Source: Owenia fusiformis
Lineage: Eukaryota > Annelida > Polychaeta > Sabellida > Oweniidae
Assembly: GCA_903813345.2 (NCBI GenBank)
Contig: CAIIXF020000010.1
Span: 34,835,425-34,899,424, forward strand
DNA: 64,000 nt
Direction of reading: 5' to 3'
Of the stretch, positions 1 through 50,321 are shown in pieces. The stretch's first letter is position 1; each line of letters begins with the position of its first letter. The notes beneath the pieces were generated by a model, which was given only the letters and a program-made list of their open reading frames with translations, was not told the DNA's origin and made no database searches. Position numbers and translations under genes: made by a program.

Positions 1-43
1 CGCTCGAACCCATCGAACCCCCCCCCCCCTGGCTATGGACCTG
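1..43. mobile_element. Right end of a CAGGCCCGTAGCCAG-type MITE
   Basis: The window opens inside a short element ending CTGGCTATGGACCTG, a variant of the terminal repeat CTGGCTACGGGCCTG seen complete at 11.7 and 20.7 kb. The left part is cut by the window edge. Confidence 0.7.
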
Positions 44-2260
44 TATTATAAATGGCCTAAACATATTCCTTACATTTTTATCACAATGTTACTTTACATT
101 ACCACGCCCAGTGTCAGAGTGTATATAAGACATTATAAGAGATGTGACTCGACTTTTAAGTCCTGCTCCAAATTTCCTCATTTTTTTTTCTTCAGAGGAG
201 TCATTTTTTCATTCTTCAGAGGTGTCATTTTTTCATTCTTCAGAGGTGCCATTTTTCATTCTTCAGAGAATTAACATCCAGTTTCTCACTAAGTTACTGA
301 GTTCAATTTTCAAATACAAGAATTTGTGTAAAGTTGTTTCACTTTATAGACATATTGCTCCCCCTCTGCCTGAGTCACATTTTCTATTATTTTCTGTACA
401 ACATATGGAAACTTATTTTATAAAGTCAGCAATGGCATTAATTTAGTTATGAAAACGTCACTTACAAGTATTTATTACAGGTTGTGTAGACTATTGTTGC
501 TTGATTTATATAAAAACTAAATTAATGCTATTGCTGATAAATGTCTATAAAGTGAAAAAATTTGTGCTACATGACACTAGGGGAATCCATGATTCCAAGT
601 GCAGCTTAAATTCTACCTTATTGGTCTATGACATCATATATTACTGCTTGGTCAGAAGTAATTTATTGAGCATCAGTGGCTCAGAAAAAATGGACGATTC
701 AAAATTGCTTTGAAAAAATTATAGTTTCTGGCATCATTAAGCAACATTACCAGTAATCACACCCAGTGATCATGATGGAGAGGGGGAGCAGGCAATTTCT
801 GCTAGAAAAGGTTTAATATTGAATTGCTGAATGGATAGGCGCACAGTATGACATGTATGGTAAAATATGTTAGGATTTCTGAGATTTTTACTTAACTGAT
901 ATACTTCCAAGATATGAGATCTATATTATTAACTAATATATAAAACATTGACTTGTGCACGTTGGTGGCCTTGCACCTTTTATAATTATAGATCTCATAA
1001 TAATTCTTAATTTAATTCTTCATTTATGAGTGATATCATACTCCACAATTTCATACTGTGCAACCACAGTTTAACATTCAGAACACGAAATAACATTTCA
1101 ATATAATTTACAAAATTTATTTTATCTTTTTATACATTATCTTATATATGTACAAAAATGTACAATTTATTTTAATACTCACAATGTGTCCCAGAAATAG
1201 ACAAGAATAAGATTCATGTTTTGGGCACACCCTGTAAAAAGTACACAATTGTTCTAGCCTATGTACTTACACCACCCTAAATAAGTTTGTAAAAAGTACA
1301 CCATTGTTACATGTAATTACACCCCTCTAAATAAGTCTAGTAATGCAAAGTCTCCATTAGATAACTTGTTTATGTAAATGTTAAAATGTTTTAACATCTG
1401 AAATCTAAGAGCAGAAATTTTTAACAGATTTAAATAATTTTTTTTTCAAAATTGCCAGAAATTTAGAAGACTTTTTCACATAAGCTGAAAAGAGACTTCA
1501 ATTTGCGAAACATTTGGAGGGGAGTGTATATTTATACGTACAATCACAATGGTAAACATATTCAAACTTGTTGAAATATATCCATACAAAATGAACAGGG
1601 TGTCAAAAAAGTATGTATCACATTTCATACATTTTCATAATATTTTCAGACACTCTGTTCAAATCGCTGTTATACGTAACTTATGTTACACATCAACACC
1701 ATTTACATTTCTAATGCTTACAACTAGATATGTGCTTTAAGCGACTAATTTTGTGCTGAATGCTGAACATAAGTCTCATAATTTTTTCCCATCCTACATC
1801 TTTGAATAATACATAACCAGATAATCTAAACACACACGTTTAAATTGATACTAAAATATGTTAAGTCAGTTTTATTTGGTACTTAGCTATAAATAAAAGA
1901 ATCAATGAATAACATAATAATAAACACATTTCAGATAAACATTTTTGATGAATGTAAATTTTTGAGGACGGCTTTATACTCTTACGGAATGCAATACATT
2001 ACATAACATGACTAATTGATTGGAGACATAAAATAGAATATTTTTAGGTATCTACTTTCCATGCCTTTTTCTGCAATTTTATAATTCATAGTGATGGCTA
2101 TTTATTTTACACCTTGTCATTTCTACTTCCTTTTTAAACCATGACAAACATAGTATTTTCCTCGTTGCATTTTGCCCATAAAATATGATTGGAAAAAAAT
2201 TATCGTTTTTTTGAGATATTGGACGGATTGATTGTTCAGGTGTAGCCGGGTTCAAAAAGT

Positions 2261-2718
2261 AGGTGAGGCTTTAAGTAGGCAAAACAAACGCATATACATC
2301 CTCCGATCACAGAGCTTCAAAATCCAGAATATATTCTTTCTTTTTACCCCCTGCGATAAGCAGTTAGCATTTCCCCGATTAAGAACTGGCAATCTGATTG
2401 GCTGTCTCAACACTGCGACAGAAATCATGTAAAAGTCATTGCGCATAATTAGATCACGTGATTCAGTTAAATCGGGCGCTCCCAAATTGGTTATAGCAGG
2501 GGGGAAGAAGGAGGTACAGATTCTAGACACATGCTTAGGAGGATGACGCATATAGGGAGGCACAATTTTAGCAAAGAGAATATCATACCTCAACTCATAA
2601 TTTTGACAGTTTTAGTAAGAAATTCTAATACTATTTTTCTTTAAATCTTTGAGGTGAGGCATCTTGCCTCATCTGCCTCAACATCTTGCCTCATCTGCCT
2701 CAACTTATAGCCTCACCT
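2261..2718. mobile_element. MITE with 16-bp terminal inverted repeats
   Basis: The ends AGGTGAGGCTTTAAGT and (reverse) AGGTGAGGCTATAAGT match at 15 of 16 bases. The interior is GC-richer than the surroundings and contains a duplicated CATCTTGCCTCATCTGCCT near the right end. No transposase frame. Confidence 0.6.
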
Positions 2719-3724
2719 ATGCAGTAACATTAAATATTTATAAGACATTTACTCAATAACTACAAAGAGTATTTTTGTATATCATATTGGATGGAATAAA
2801 AGACAGATCTCAAGCTCAAATTCAGTTGACACATTGGATGGATACATTGTACATTTTATAATATCCTACATCTATTTGACTTTAGTTCTTAAAATATTGG
2901 ATGGATTTTCGAAATAAGATTTCTCAATAACTTTTCTCTTTTATAAGCTTGGCTTATATTACTATATGTGCACTTATGTAAAAAGTAAATGCTTAAGCAA
3001 ATAGCATAAGCTTTATTTTGTCATGTTTTACACTAAATAACCTCTCTACAATTTTAAAAAATTGAGAGAATCCAAACTACTCTATACAATTTAGAACGTT
3101 CACTATATGCCTGTTTACTTTATTCCTTGCAGAATTCTCTCTTTTGGCTCTATTTTGCAATTCAAAACATTATCTAAATTAACTATAATTGTTTTTTCTA
3201 ACTAATATCACAGCTGTTTCCTTTAAAATCTCAATTTTCAGTCTTATTTCATTCTATTTCTCTATTACAACTGATTTAAGTGAGACAGTGGACATATTTA
3301 CAATTTTTGGTATACTTATTTTTATATACACATCTACCACCGTGTGGTGGGACTTCATTCAGACATCTTACACAGATATTCTCTTTTCGCTCTTATATCA
3401 CATTTATTCGACATCTCCACGTCATGTTTATTTGACATCCCCATGTCACATTTATATGACATCCCATTAATAACACATTCATAAAAATAAGCATCATTAT
3501 CACTTTCTTAACTAGGTTAAAATAATGTTACTTCTTTCAAAACTTGATTGTCATCGTGCTTTTAATTAATTTATATTAAATATGGATTAAAGTGATATAC
3601 TTAATACAATGACAGACCAATTGAGTTATTCACACTTGTGATATCTGACTGAAAATAAAATTGAATGATATTTTTACTTACATTTTTTAAATGTTTAAAT
3701 TAAATGTTAATCTACGTGATCAAT

Positions 3725-3736
3725 TTTATTTTTATT
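3725..3736 (-). terminator. Possible polyadenylation signals of TMEM145
   Basis: Two adjoining AATAAA hexamers on the minus strand lie about 690 nt after the exon W stop. They are the first I see downstream of that stop. In AT-rich DNA this hexamer is common, so the call is weak. Confidence 0.3.
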
Positions 3737-4415
3737 GGATGTTTGTTTCAAAATTTGCATTTGCTAGATGGTCTGTACTGTAAATTATATAAATGTAATG
3801 CAACTCTTCTATCAAATCAGATCTCAAAACCAGTTCTAAATGAATACATATGCTAAAACAATTCAATAAATGGATGTTCACTGCAGAATTAGTTTGTATA
3901 TATTTGTTTTTTAACTTTTCTATTGATTAAAGTTTTCTGCTTTTTTTGTTAATGTTAGCTAAATGCCCCTAAGGTGTCAATTTTTAACAAAAGAGGGCAT
4001 GACAGTCCTTCATAGGATCCCAAGTAAAAAGCGGAAAGGAGTATAAATGTAAACATCAAATATCACTATAGATTTAATATCACTGAAGCCACTAAGGCAT
4101 CATTTTTGTTATGAATATTTTGATTTCTTCCACTTTTTGAAATCGTTATATTGGAGGCAATTTTTAGTCGGTTTATAACCATATGTCGTGTTGTATCAGT
4201 GGCACTCTCGTCTCGAACGTCCACCTGTCCACATATTTCCTGTGGCGCCACCTTTAGAGATTGCATTGTACTAAGTTCTGCCCTTTTTCACAACTGCACG
4301 TTACTTACAGCTGTATAAAAGCTGTATATAACTGAGTATTGTTCAGCTGCAGCTGTGCATTTTGAGCAGTAGTTCTTGAAACCTGTGTTTGGTGTCATGA
4401 ACTTTTTGTGGTGGT

Positions 4416-44138
<39,723 letters not shown>

Positions 44139-45890
44139 CTGAAAAGTAAAAGAAGCACTATATGTATAAAAAACAAGTCTGAATTTCATTTCCAGACACA
44201 ACAACAAGCTTCGTGGTAGGACCCAAGTTCACAGTCAAGATCAAATACTGTTAATAAGTCTAAACACTTCCCGCTAGACTTATGTCTCTTTGTCTGAAAA
44301 CACTGAGATGAAGTCTGTTTGATAGGATTTTTTGATCTCAACCAATGACTTGTGAATGTGATTGCCACCTTGAAAATTCTCCCACTTCTTAGCTCCGAAA
44401 TAAAATTTCTCATGCATGTACAAAAAACAAGCAGATATCCTTGGATACATGTAAGCAGTAAATCTCTCTACAATGTGTCTCAGACTACTGAGATGATATC
44501 TCTGAATGGGATTTTTTCAATCTCAACCAATCACTCTTGAGCCCAATAAAAGCATTGTCGTTATAATACTGCTATGAATAAATTGAACAAGCTGCTTCAG
44601 GCTCTTGCAGTCGTGTAAACGTTTAGATCGGTATAATGGGAGCCACTCATCAGTGACCACCCCCCCTTCCTAGACTATATCCTATTTAGTCTGAATATAT
44701 TCTAGTCTGTCTGTTGAATACATACTACCCCCCTTCCGACACCAGTGTATGGCCAGTTTTCTTTAAATTACATTACACATTCAACACATCTTTAATGCAT
44801 GTCATGGACTGTATATATTCACTCAAAGGCTTTTAGAGACATCACATTCTTTGACATCATGGCAACTCCAGTCCACTCCATTTGACAAAATTTAACAGAA
44901 TTCTTGTAAAATGTGCTTTATATTAAGATTTTACTATATTCTACTATGCGCAAGACATTGCTTACAATGATATCACACATGCAACATGCATATTTAACAC
45001 CAAACAATCCATATATGATCACAATTTCGTTATATCACACGAAAATTGAAATTGTTTTGAATTTTCGGCGCCATCTTGGATTTTTCGAGACATGAATTTT
45101 GAAAAGAACATTGCATTTCGTCGCTTATTATGAATCAGAAATCGTTCATATTCTCTCACTTACTTCTTTGGTTGTTAATGTTCCTTCTACTATTTTTCCA
45201 CATATCTGTTTTGGTAGTAAAATACATAATAATCCAATACTAAAAATAAGATTCCGCGAGGGAATCCAATTCATGGCCTCCATGATGACGTTTTAAGGTC
45301 ACGTGACCCTGCACTATGACTACTTGTAAATAACAACATTACAAATCTTTTGTGATCAATAATAAGAGCTAATAAGATAACAAAGTATCTTTACAAAACA
45401 CCTTTGTATAAGTGCATTATAGAATATAGACATATATCATAGGAGGTATGTTGTGGGCACTGAATTATTGCAATACCACATAATATTATTTGAACACGAT
45501 TTCTGAATATCAAAGGTCAAAGTTTAAAACCGATGCAAGTACAAGGTGGGAGGGGGTTCCACTGGCGGATCCAGAAGCAAACAAGGGGGCATTACTCACT
45601 TCGAGAGCCATGTTAGATTTTGAAACTTATGTCAAAATCCACAATAGCTTTCGCAGGAAGTAAGGTGGCACATTTCAAGGCAGAAAAAATTCTTGGGCCC
45701 CAAAAAAACACATATTGGGCCCAAATGGCCCATTTCGTGATAATTTGGTCTAAAGAGGCCCAAAATACCAAATTATGCTTGAAAAGGCCCGTTTTCAGGC
45801 CCTATATTTTTATGCCCAGAAATAATATAGGCCCTAAACTTTTTGTCTGGGCCCAACTAAGGGCCCTTACATTCTTCAAATGACATATAA
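44139..45890. other. Region upstream of the first placed TMEM145 exon
   Basis: The signal-peptide exon of TMEM145 is expected to the right of 44.14 kb but I see no ATG followed by a hydrophobic run and a donor. Two similar segments (44270-44360 and 44450-44540) share GTCT..GAAAACACTGAGATGA and CTCAACCAATCACT-like strings. An element rich in GGCCC lies at about 45555-45870. Confidence 0.4.
45555..45880. mobile_element. GGCGGATCC-type element, GGCCC-rich
   Basis: Starts CACTGGCGGATCCAGAAGC, then TTGGGCCCCAAA and TTTCAGGCCCTATA repeats. A related copy in inverted orientation ends GGTTTACCCAGATCCGCCCC at 62750-63019. Typical of short hAT-like elements in animals; boundaries here are uncertain. 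Confidence 0.5.
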
Positions 45891-45894
45891 AATG

Positions 45895-47463
45895 TTACTT
45901 TGATATAAGAATCCTGTCTCTACCAATCATTAGATACTTTATCATGTCAGCAGATTCTTTTAGTATGATCCCCTCACTCGTCAATAGAAAAATTGTCTTT
46001 TGGTGGTCATTCATGTTTTTAAAAAGACTACACAGGTTTTCAAGTTTTTCAATATGGAATTTTCTGATATACTCCAATTGTTTACATTTCGGAATAAAAA
46101 GTGTGTTTCATCTTCTATAACCGAGTCCTTACATGGCAAAATCGACTATTGGTTTTGTATATCGGCCTCTATCTCTAGATTGTGGGCGCTTATACGTATT
46201 CTAGTACGTTTGGCCTCAGGTTTGGCGTTTGAAAGTATCGTTTCTGAAAGGTAGTGTTCAAATCCAAAGTGTGATTTTAGTTGTTTAAATAATCTAAGTT
46301 TCCCCCATTCCCACTTATCAGATTCTTCAAATATACTTGATATCTCTCTATTAATTTCTTTTTGACTTTAATGGCAAGCCTATTTGTGCTCTTCTCTATG
46401 TTTACCTTATCTTCAAGATTTAATTCATCAGACATTTTTATTTTAACATGGCACAGTATATTTTTGAGTTGTTTGTGCCATGTAAATGTGTTATTTGTTA
46501 AATCAAATGTTTTACTCATAATTAATGAATCGTTCAGTAACCCTACTATCACACCAAACTAGTTCTCACTGCGTTCTCGAAAACGGGCTTCAACTGTATA
46601 CGAACGGACTGGACCTACTGAGAACCGTTTGGGAGATATTTACAAACTTCATCGAACGTACTCGAACGGGTAGGTCCTCTAGAACTTAGACAATGCTCAA
46701 AATATATTCGTGGTCGTCACGTTCTACAATTAGTACGAGTGACAACGTACTAACGACGAGCTGGACGTACTACGAACGGAACCGTCGTACTTCAATCCTA
46801 CTAGGGACGTTTTAACAACGAGTTGAACTGTCTGCGGACGTGTTGAGAACGAGGTAGAACTAATTGCAAACGGGTTTAAACTGATTAAGAACGTATTTAA
46901 CACTGCTTATGAACGAGTTAGCAAAAATATAGCTATCACACCAAACAAGTTGCCACTGCGTTCTTCAAAACTGGTTTTAAACTGTGTGCAAACGAAATGA
47001 ACGGCTGCAACTTTCTAAGGTCTATTTACGAACTTTATGAACGTTCTCAGACGGGAATGTGATTTTAGAATTTTGAATCGATTCAAAATTCGATGACGAC
47101 CATACCGTTCTGTAATCAGGTCATGTTGACCTTCTAGACTAAGACACGCGTTCTACGACGTTGCACTCCGACGTGGTGCGACCTGAACGAACTGCGAACG
47201 AGATGGACGTATTGAAGACTGTTTAAGAACGAAGAAGCTAATTATTTCAGACATATTTCCCGACCACAGCCAGATTGAGCCCGTTTGACGACGTTTTCGT
47301 AGGACTGGCAAGAACGGGTAAGAACTAGTTTGGTGTGATAGGGGGGTAAACTCCCATTTGAATCTAAATGACCGAGGTATTTAATTTGTCTTGAAATCAT
47401 CACTTTGTTTCGTTTTTCGATTCTGTCAAAAAAAATTACCATCAAACATGTCAAACAAGCCAT
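45895..47463 (-). pseudogene. Dead LINE 3' end, split by a DNA transposon
   Basis: Minus-strand fragments resemble the C-terminal part of non-LTR reverse transcriptases: IKYLGHLDSNGSL upstream (about 47340-47410), LKNILCHVKIKMSDELNLED and KRTRIRISAHNLEIE in the middle, and a final QKTIFLLTSEG-like end (KTIFLLTSEGIILKESADMI). In-frame stops and frameshifts are present. The transposon at 46541-47346 interrupts it, and removing that element plus one TAA joins the coding frame again. Confidence 0.7.
46541..47346. mobile_element. Non-autonomous DNA transposon, copy 2 (806 bp, inverted)
   Basis: Reverse complement of the element at 6885-7692 with scattered mismatches. Ends CCCTACTATCACACC and GGTGTGATAGGGGGG are flanked by direct TAA on both sides, giving a 3-bp TWA target duplication as in PIF/Harbinger elements. 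It lies inside a LINE remnant. No transposase frame. Confidence 0.85.
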
Positions 47464-48399
47464 TCAAATCGTTATTCAATTTATGTTATTTTTGCCAGTA
47501 TTCTTCTTGATTAGACTCCAGATGTAAATCTGGAGACTATTGTTTTCGTCAGTATTCTTATTCTTTTTATTATTCTTTATTCTTTATTATTCTTTCCCAG
47601 TTTTCTCGATTACCATAAGGCTTCCAATAAAGATCATTATTCAGTCAATTTATGTCCAGTATCTAGTTCCTCGGAAATTGGGTCAAATTTTTATATAGGT
47701 CAAAGGTCAAGAACTAGGTCAAATCTTACATTTTCAACATTCTGTCATTTATCTTCGTCGTTGTTTATCGGAACTCCTAAATCTTTTTTTCATCATGTAG
47801 CTTAGAAAAAGCCAAAGCAAAGATATGACATTAGATTTTTGATTACGCTTACCGATTTTCAAATATGGCGTCCAGAAAGTAGGTCAAAATGAAAAGTTCT
47901 CCAAATTTAACATCTGAGTTATGAATTAATTAGGGTAGAATTTACTCAGGAATCCGAATCTGCAAACTAAATTTCGATCCGACTTCCGGTTCGAAAGTTA
48001 TGGCGTTTTGAAATTTCGAGAAAAATCGATCTGATGATATCCTTATAGAAAGTCAAGAGTAGCGAAGAAAATATAGAAAAAATCATCCATCCTTCCTTCC
48101 TATCCTGTCTGATCATATCCTTCCTATCTATTCTTCCTTCCTATCCATTCCTTCCTATCCTATCCTTCCTTCCTATTCTATATCCTATCCTATCCTAGAA
48201 CTGGGTCAAATCTTACATTTTCAACCTTCTGTCTATTATCTTCGTCGTTATTTATCGAAACGTCTTCGTCTTTTTTTCATCATGTAGCTTAGAAAAAGCC
48301 CTTTCATAAGTTTCCCTGTTTTTTTTTAATTACTCTTACCGATTTTGAAATATGGCGTCCAGAAAGTAGGTCAAAACAAAAGTTCTCCAAATTCAGGGT

Positions 48400-50043
48400 A
48401 TGAGTTATGAATTAGGGGTAGAATTTTGTCAGGAATACAATTCTGTATTCACAGATGAGGATGCCACTCTACCGACAATGGTACCTAGTCAAATTCCTGA
48501 AATGCCAAATATCAAAATTTCGACAAAAGGAATTCACAAATTGCTAACTGGCCTAAATCCATCAAAAGCCACTGGACCCGATCTTATTCCGACTAGGGTC
48601 CTGAAGGAATGCAGTGACAACATATCACCATTCCTTCAAATAATTTTTCAACAGTCTATCGATGAAGGCTTAGTGCCTTTGGACTGGAAACATGCCAATG
48701 TTACTGCTATCTACAAAAAGGGACGAAGAGATGAGGCTGTGAATTACAGGCCTGTTTCTCTGACGTCAGTTCCATGTAAAATAATGGAACATATTATATT
48801 CCATCATGTTATGGCCCACTTTGACCTCTATGAAATTCTAGTAAAATTCCAACATGGATTCAGGTCAAAGCACTCATGTGAAACACAACTTGTCAATACA
48901 ATAGAGAATATAGCTCGGGCCCTCGACAACAATAAACAAACAGACATGTTGGTATTAGACTTTTCCAAAGCGTTTGACACGGTGGCTCACGAACGCCTCT
49001 TGCTCAAACTCGACTATTATGGAATTCGCAATAATAACTTGAACTGGTTCAGATCCTGGCTTGTGGGAAGATCACAACAGGTAGTGCTCGATGGTGAATC
49101 AAGTTCAAAAACTCCAGTAAAATCAGGAGTTCCTCAAGGAACAGTTCTTGGACCACTCTGTTTCCTTGTTTATATCAATGATATGGGCAATAACCTATCA
49201 TCCTCAGCCAGTCTTAAGCTTTTTGCCGACGACAGCCTTTTATTCATGACAGTCGAAAGCAAGCAAGATGCATTAACACTACAGGAGAATCTTGATAAAC
49301 TGGTCTCCTGGGCATCAACATGGCAAATGAAATTCCATCCATCAAAATGCTATGTGCTAAATATTCACAAAGGTAAATCCCCTATCATGCACAATTACAC
49401 CATGCTAGGGGAAAACCTTAAGTCGGTAACACACATCCCATACCTAGGAATTGACATCACAAATAACTTACGCTGGACTACACATATTCAAACTATTGTA
49501 TCCAAAGCCAATAAGGTGCTTGGATTTCTCAGGCGCAACCTCCATCAATGCCCTGAAAAAGTGAAGGCTCAGGCGTATAAGTCACTAGTCCGGCCTAATT
49601 TAGAGTATGCCAGCTCGGCATGGGATCCATACCGACAAAAAGATATTGATATGTTGGAACAGGTACAGAGAAGAGCAGCCAGGTTTGTAACCAAATGTCA
49701 CTCAAGGGAACCAGGCTGCGTCACCAAAGCTCTTCAAGACCTACAGTGGGAGCCACTGAAGGAGCGTCGAGAGGCTGCTAGAGTTTTCCTTTTCTACAAA
49801 GGAAAGCAGAACCTAGCAGCCATCGACGTGCCTCCATACTTCCGCCAACAGATCAATACCAACACTAGGTTGTATCATCCTTCTAAGTTCATACAACCAT
49901 CAGCTAGAACGGATGCATACAAATTTAGCTATTTCCCTAGGACAATAGCTAAATGGAACACTCTACCTGGTGACATCTTAGACTGTGACAGTCTAAGTAG
50001 TTTTAAATCATCATACTATGCCTATGTCAATAACTGCAATTAA
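48400..50043 (+). CDS. Reverse transcriptase of a CR1/Jockey-type LINE (truncated)
   Basis: An intact 547-codon frame. Residues ~35-420 hold the reverse transcriptase: LNPSKATGPDLIPTRVLKEC, YRPVSLTSVPCKIMEH, FQHGFRSKHSCETQL, the VLDFSKAFDTVAHERLLLKL block, SGVPQGTVLGPLCFLVYIND and the catalytic FADD box in LKLFADDSLLF. The C-terminal region has the usual NLEYASSAWDPY and YFPRTIAKWNTLP motifs. The first ~12 residues (MSYELGVEFCQE) come from host repeat sequence, so the annotated start is a by-product of insertion. The amino-terminal endonuclease is absent, so it is not autonomous. Confidence 0.92.
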   Translation: MSYELGVEFCQEYNSVFTDEDATLPTMVPSQIPEMPNIKISTKGIHKLLTGLNPSKATGPDLIPTRVLKECSDNISPFLQIIFQQSIDEGLVPLDWKHANVTAIYKKGRRDEAVNYRPVSLTSVPCKIMEHIIFHHVMAHFDLYEILVKFQHGFRSKHSCETQLVNTIENIARALDNNKQTDMLVLDFSKAFDTVAHERLLLKLDYYGIRNNNLNWFRSWLVGRSQQVVLDGESSSKTPVKSGVPQGTVLGPLCFLVYINDMGNNLSSSASLKLFADDSLLFMTVESKQDALTLQENLDKLVSWASTWQMKFHPSKCYVLNIHKGKSPIMHNYTMLGENLKSVTHIPYLGIDITNNLRWTTHIQTIVSKANKVLGFLRRNLHQCPEKVKAQAYKSLVRPNLEYASSAWDPYRQKDIDMLEQVQRRAARFVTKCHSREPGCVTKALQDLQWEPLKERREAARVFLFYKGKQNLAAIDVPPYFRQQINTNTRLYHPSKFIQPSARTDAYKFSYFPRTIAKWNTLPGDILDCDSLSSFKSSYYAYVNNCN

Positions 50044-50321
50044 ATAGGTGTGTTTTTAATATAGATCTATGTTTTAATGTAAATGGTCCCCAGTGCACAG
50101 CAACAAGCCTGCACTACTGGTAAAAGGGGGTGATGTCAACGCGGTTAGCCTGACAGTCTCCCCAGGTAAAATGAGTTGTAAACCATAGATCTATTTTTAA
50201 ATGTTAAGGTTTTAAATCATATTCTATTCAAATTCTATCACTGTTAAATTATATATCTGCTTTATATGGGCTTATTAGCCTTTTGCAGATTATTGACATA
50301 GACATAGACATAGACAATCTG
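48438..50321 (+). mobile_element. 5'-truncated CR1/Jockey-type LINE inserted in the repeat block
   Basis: Flanking repeat sequence stops after GTCAGGAAT on the left and resumes with AATCTGCAAACTAAATTT on the right; an empty copy of the site at about 52190-52215 shows the two joined. The 3' end is a short microsatellite (GACATA)n, as is common in CR1-like elements, with no poly-A. The 5' part (endonuclease) is missing. Confidence 0.85.

Larger units (their letters stand above)
44..4415. other. Downstream flank of TMEM145, no gene seen
   Basis: AT-rich sequence without convincing exons on either strand. It contains a duplicated segment built on GTAAAAAGTACACNATTGTT (1237-1330), an inverted-repeat element (2261-2718) and one copy of a dispersed repeat (about 3065-3140). 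Short open frames here have no recognisable protein sequence. Confidence 0.6.

Noticed and set aside
44186-44413. Candidate for the missing TMEM145 signal-peptide exon
   Set aside because: The frame lacks a hydrophobic leader and a donor, and does not lead into DWQFLSRF.
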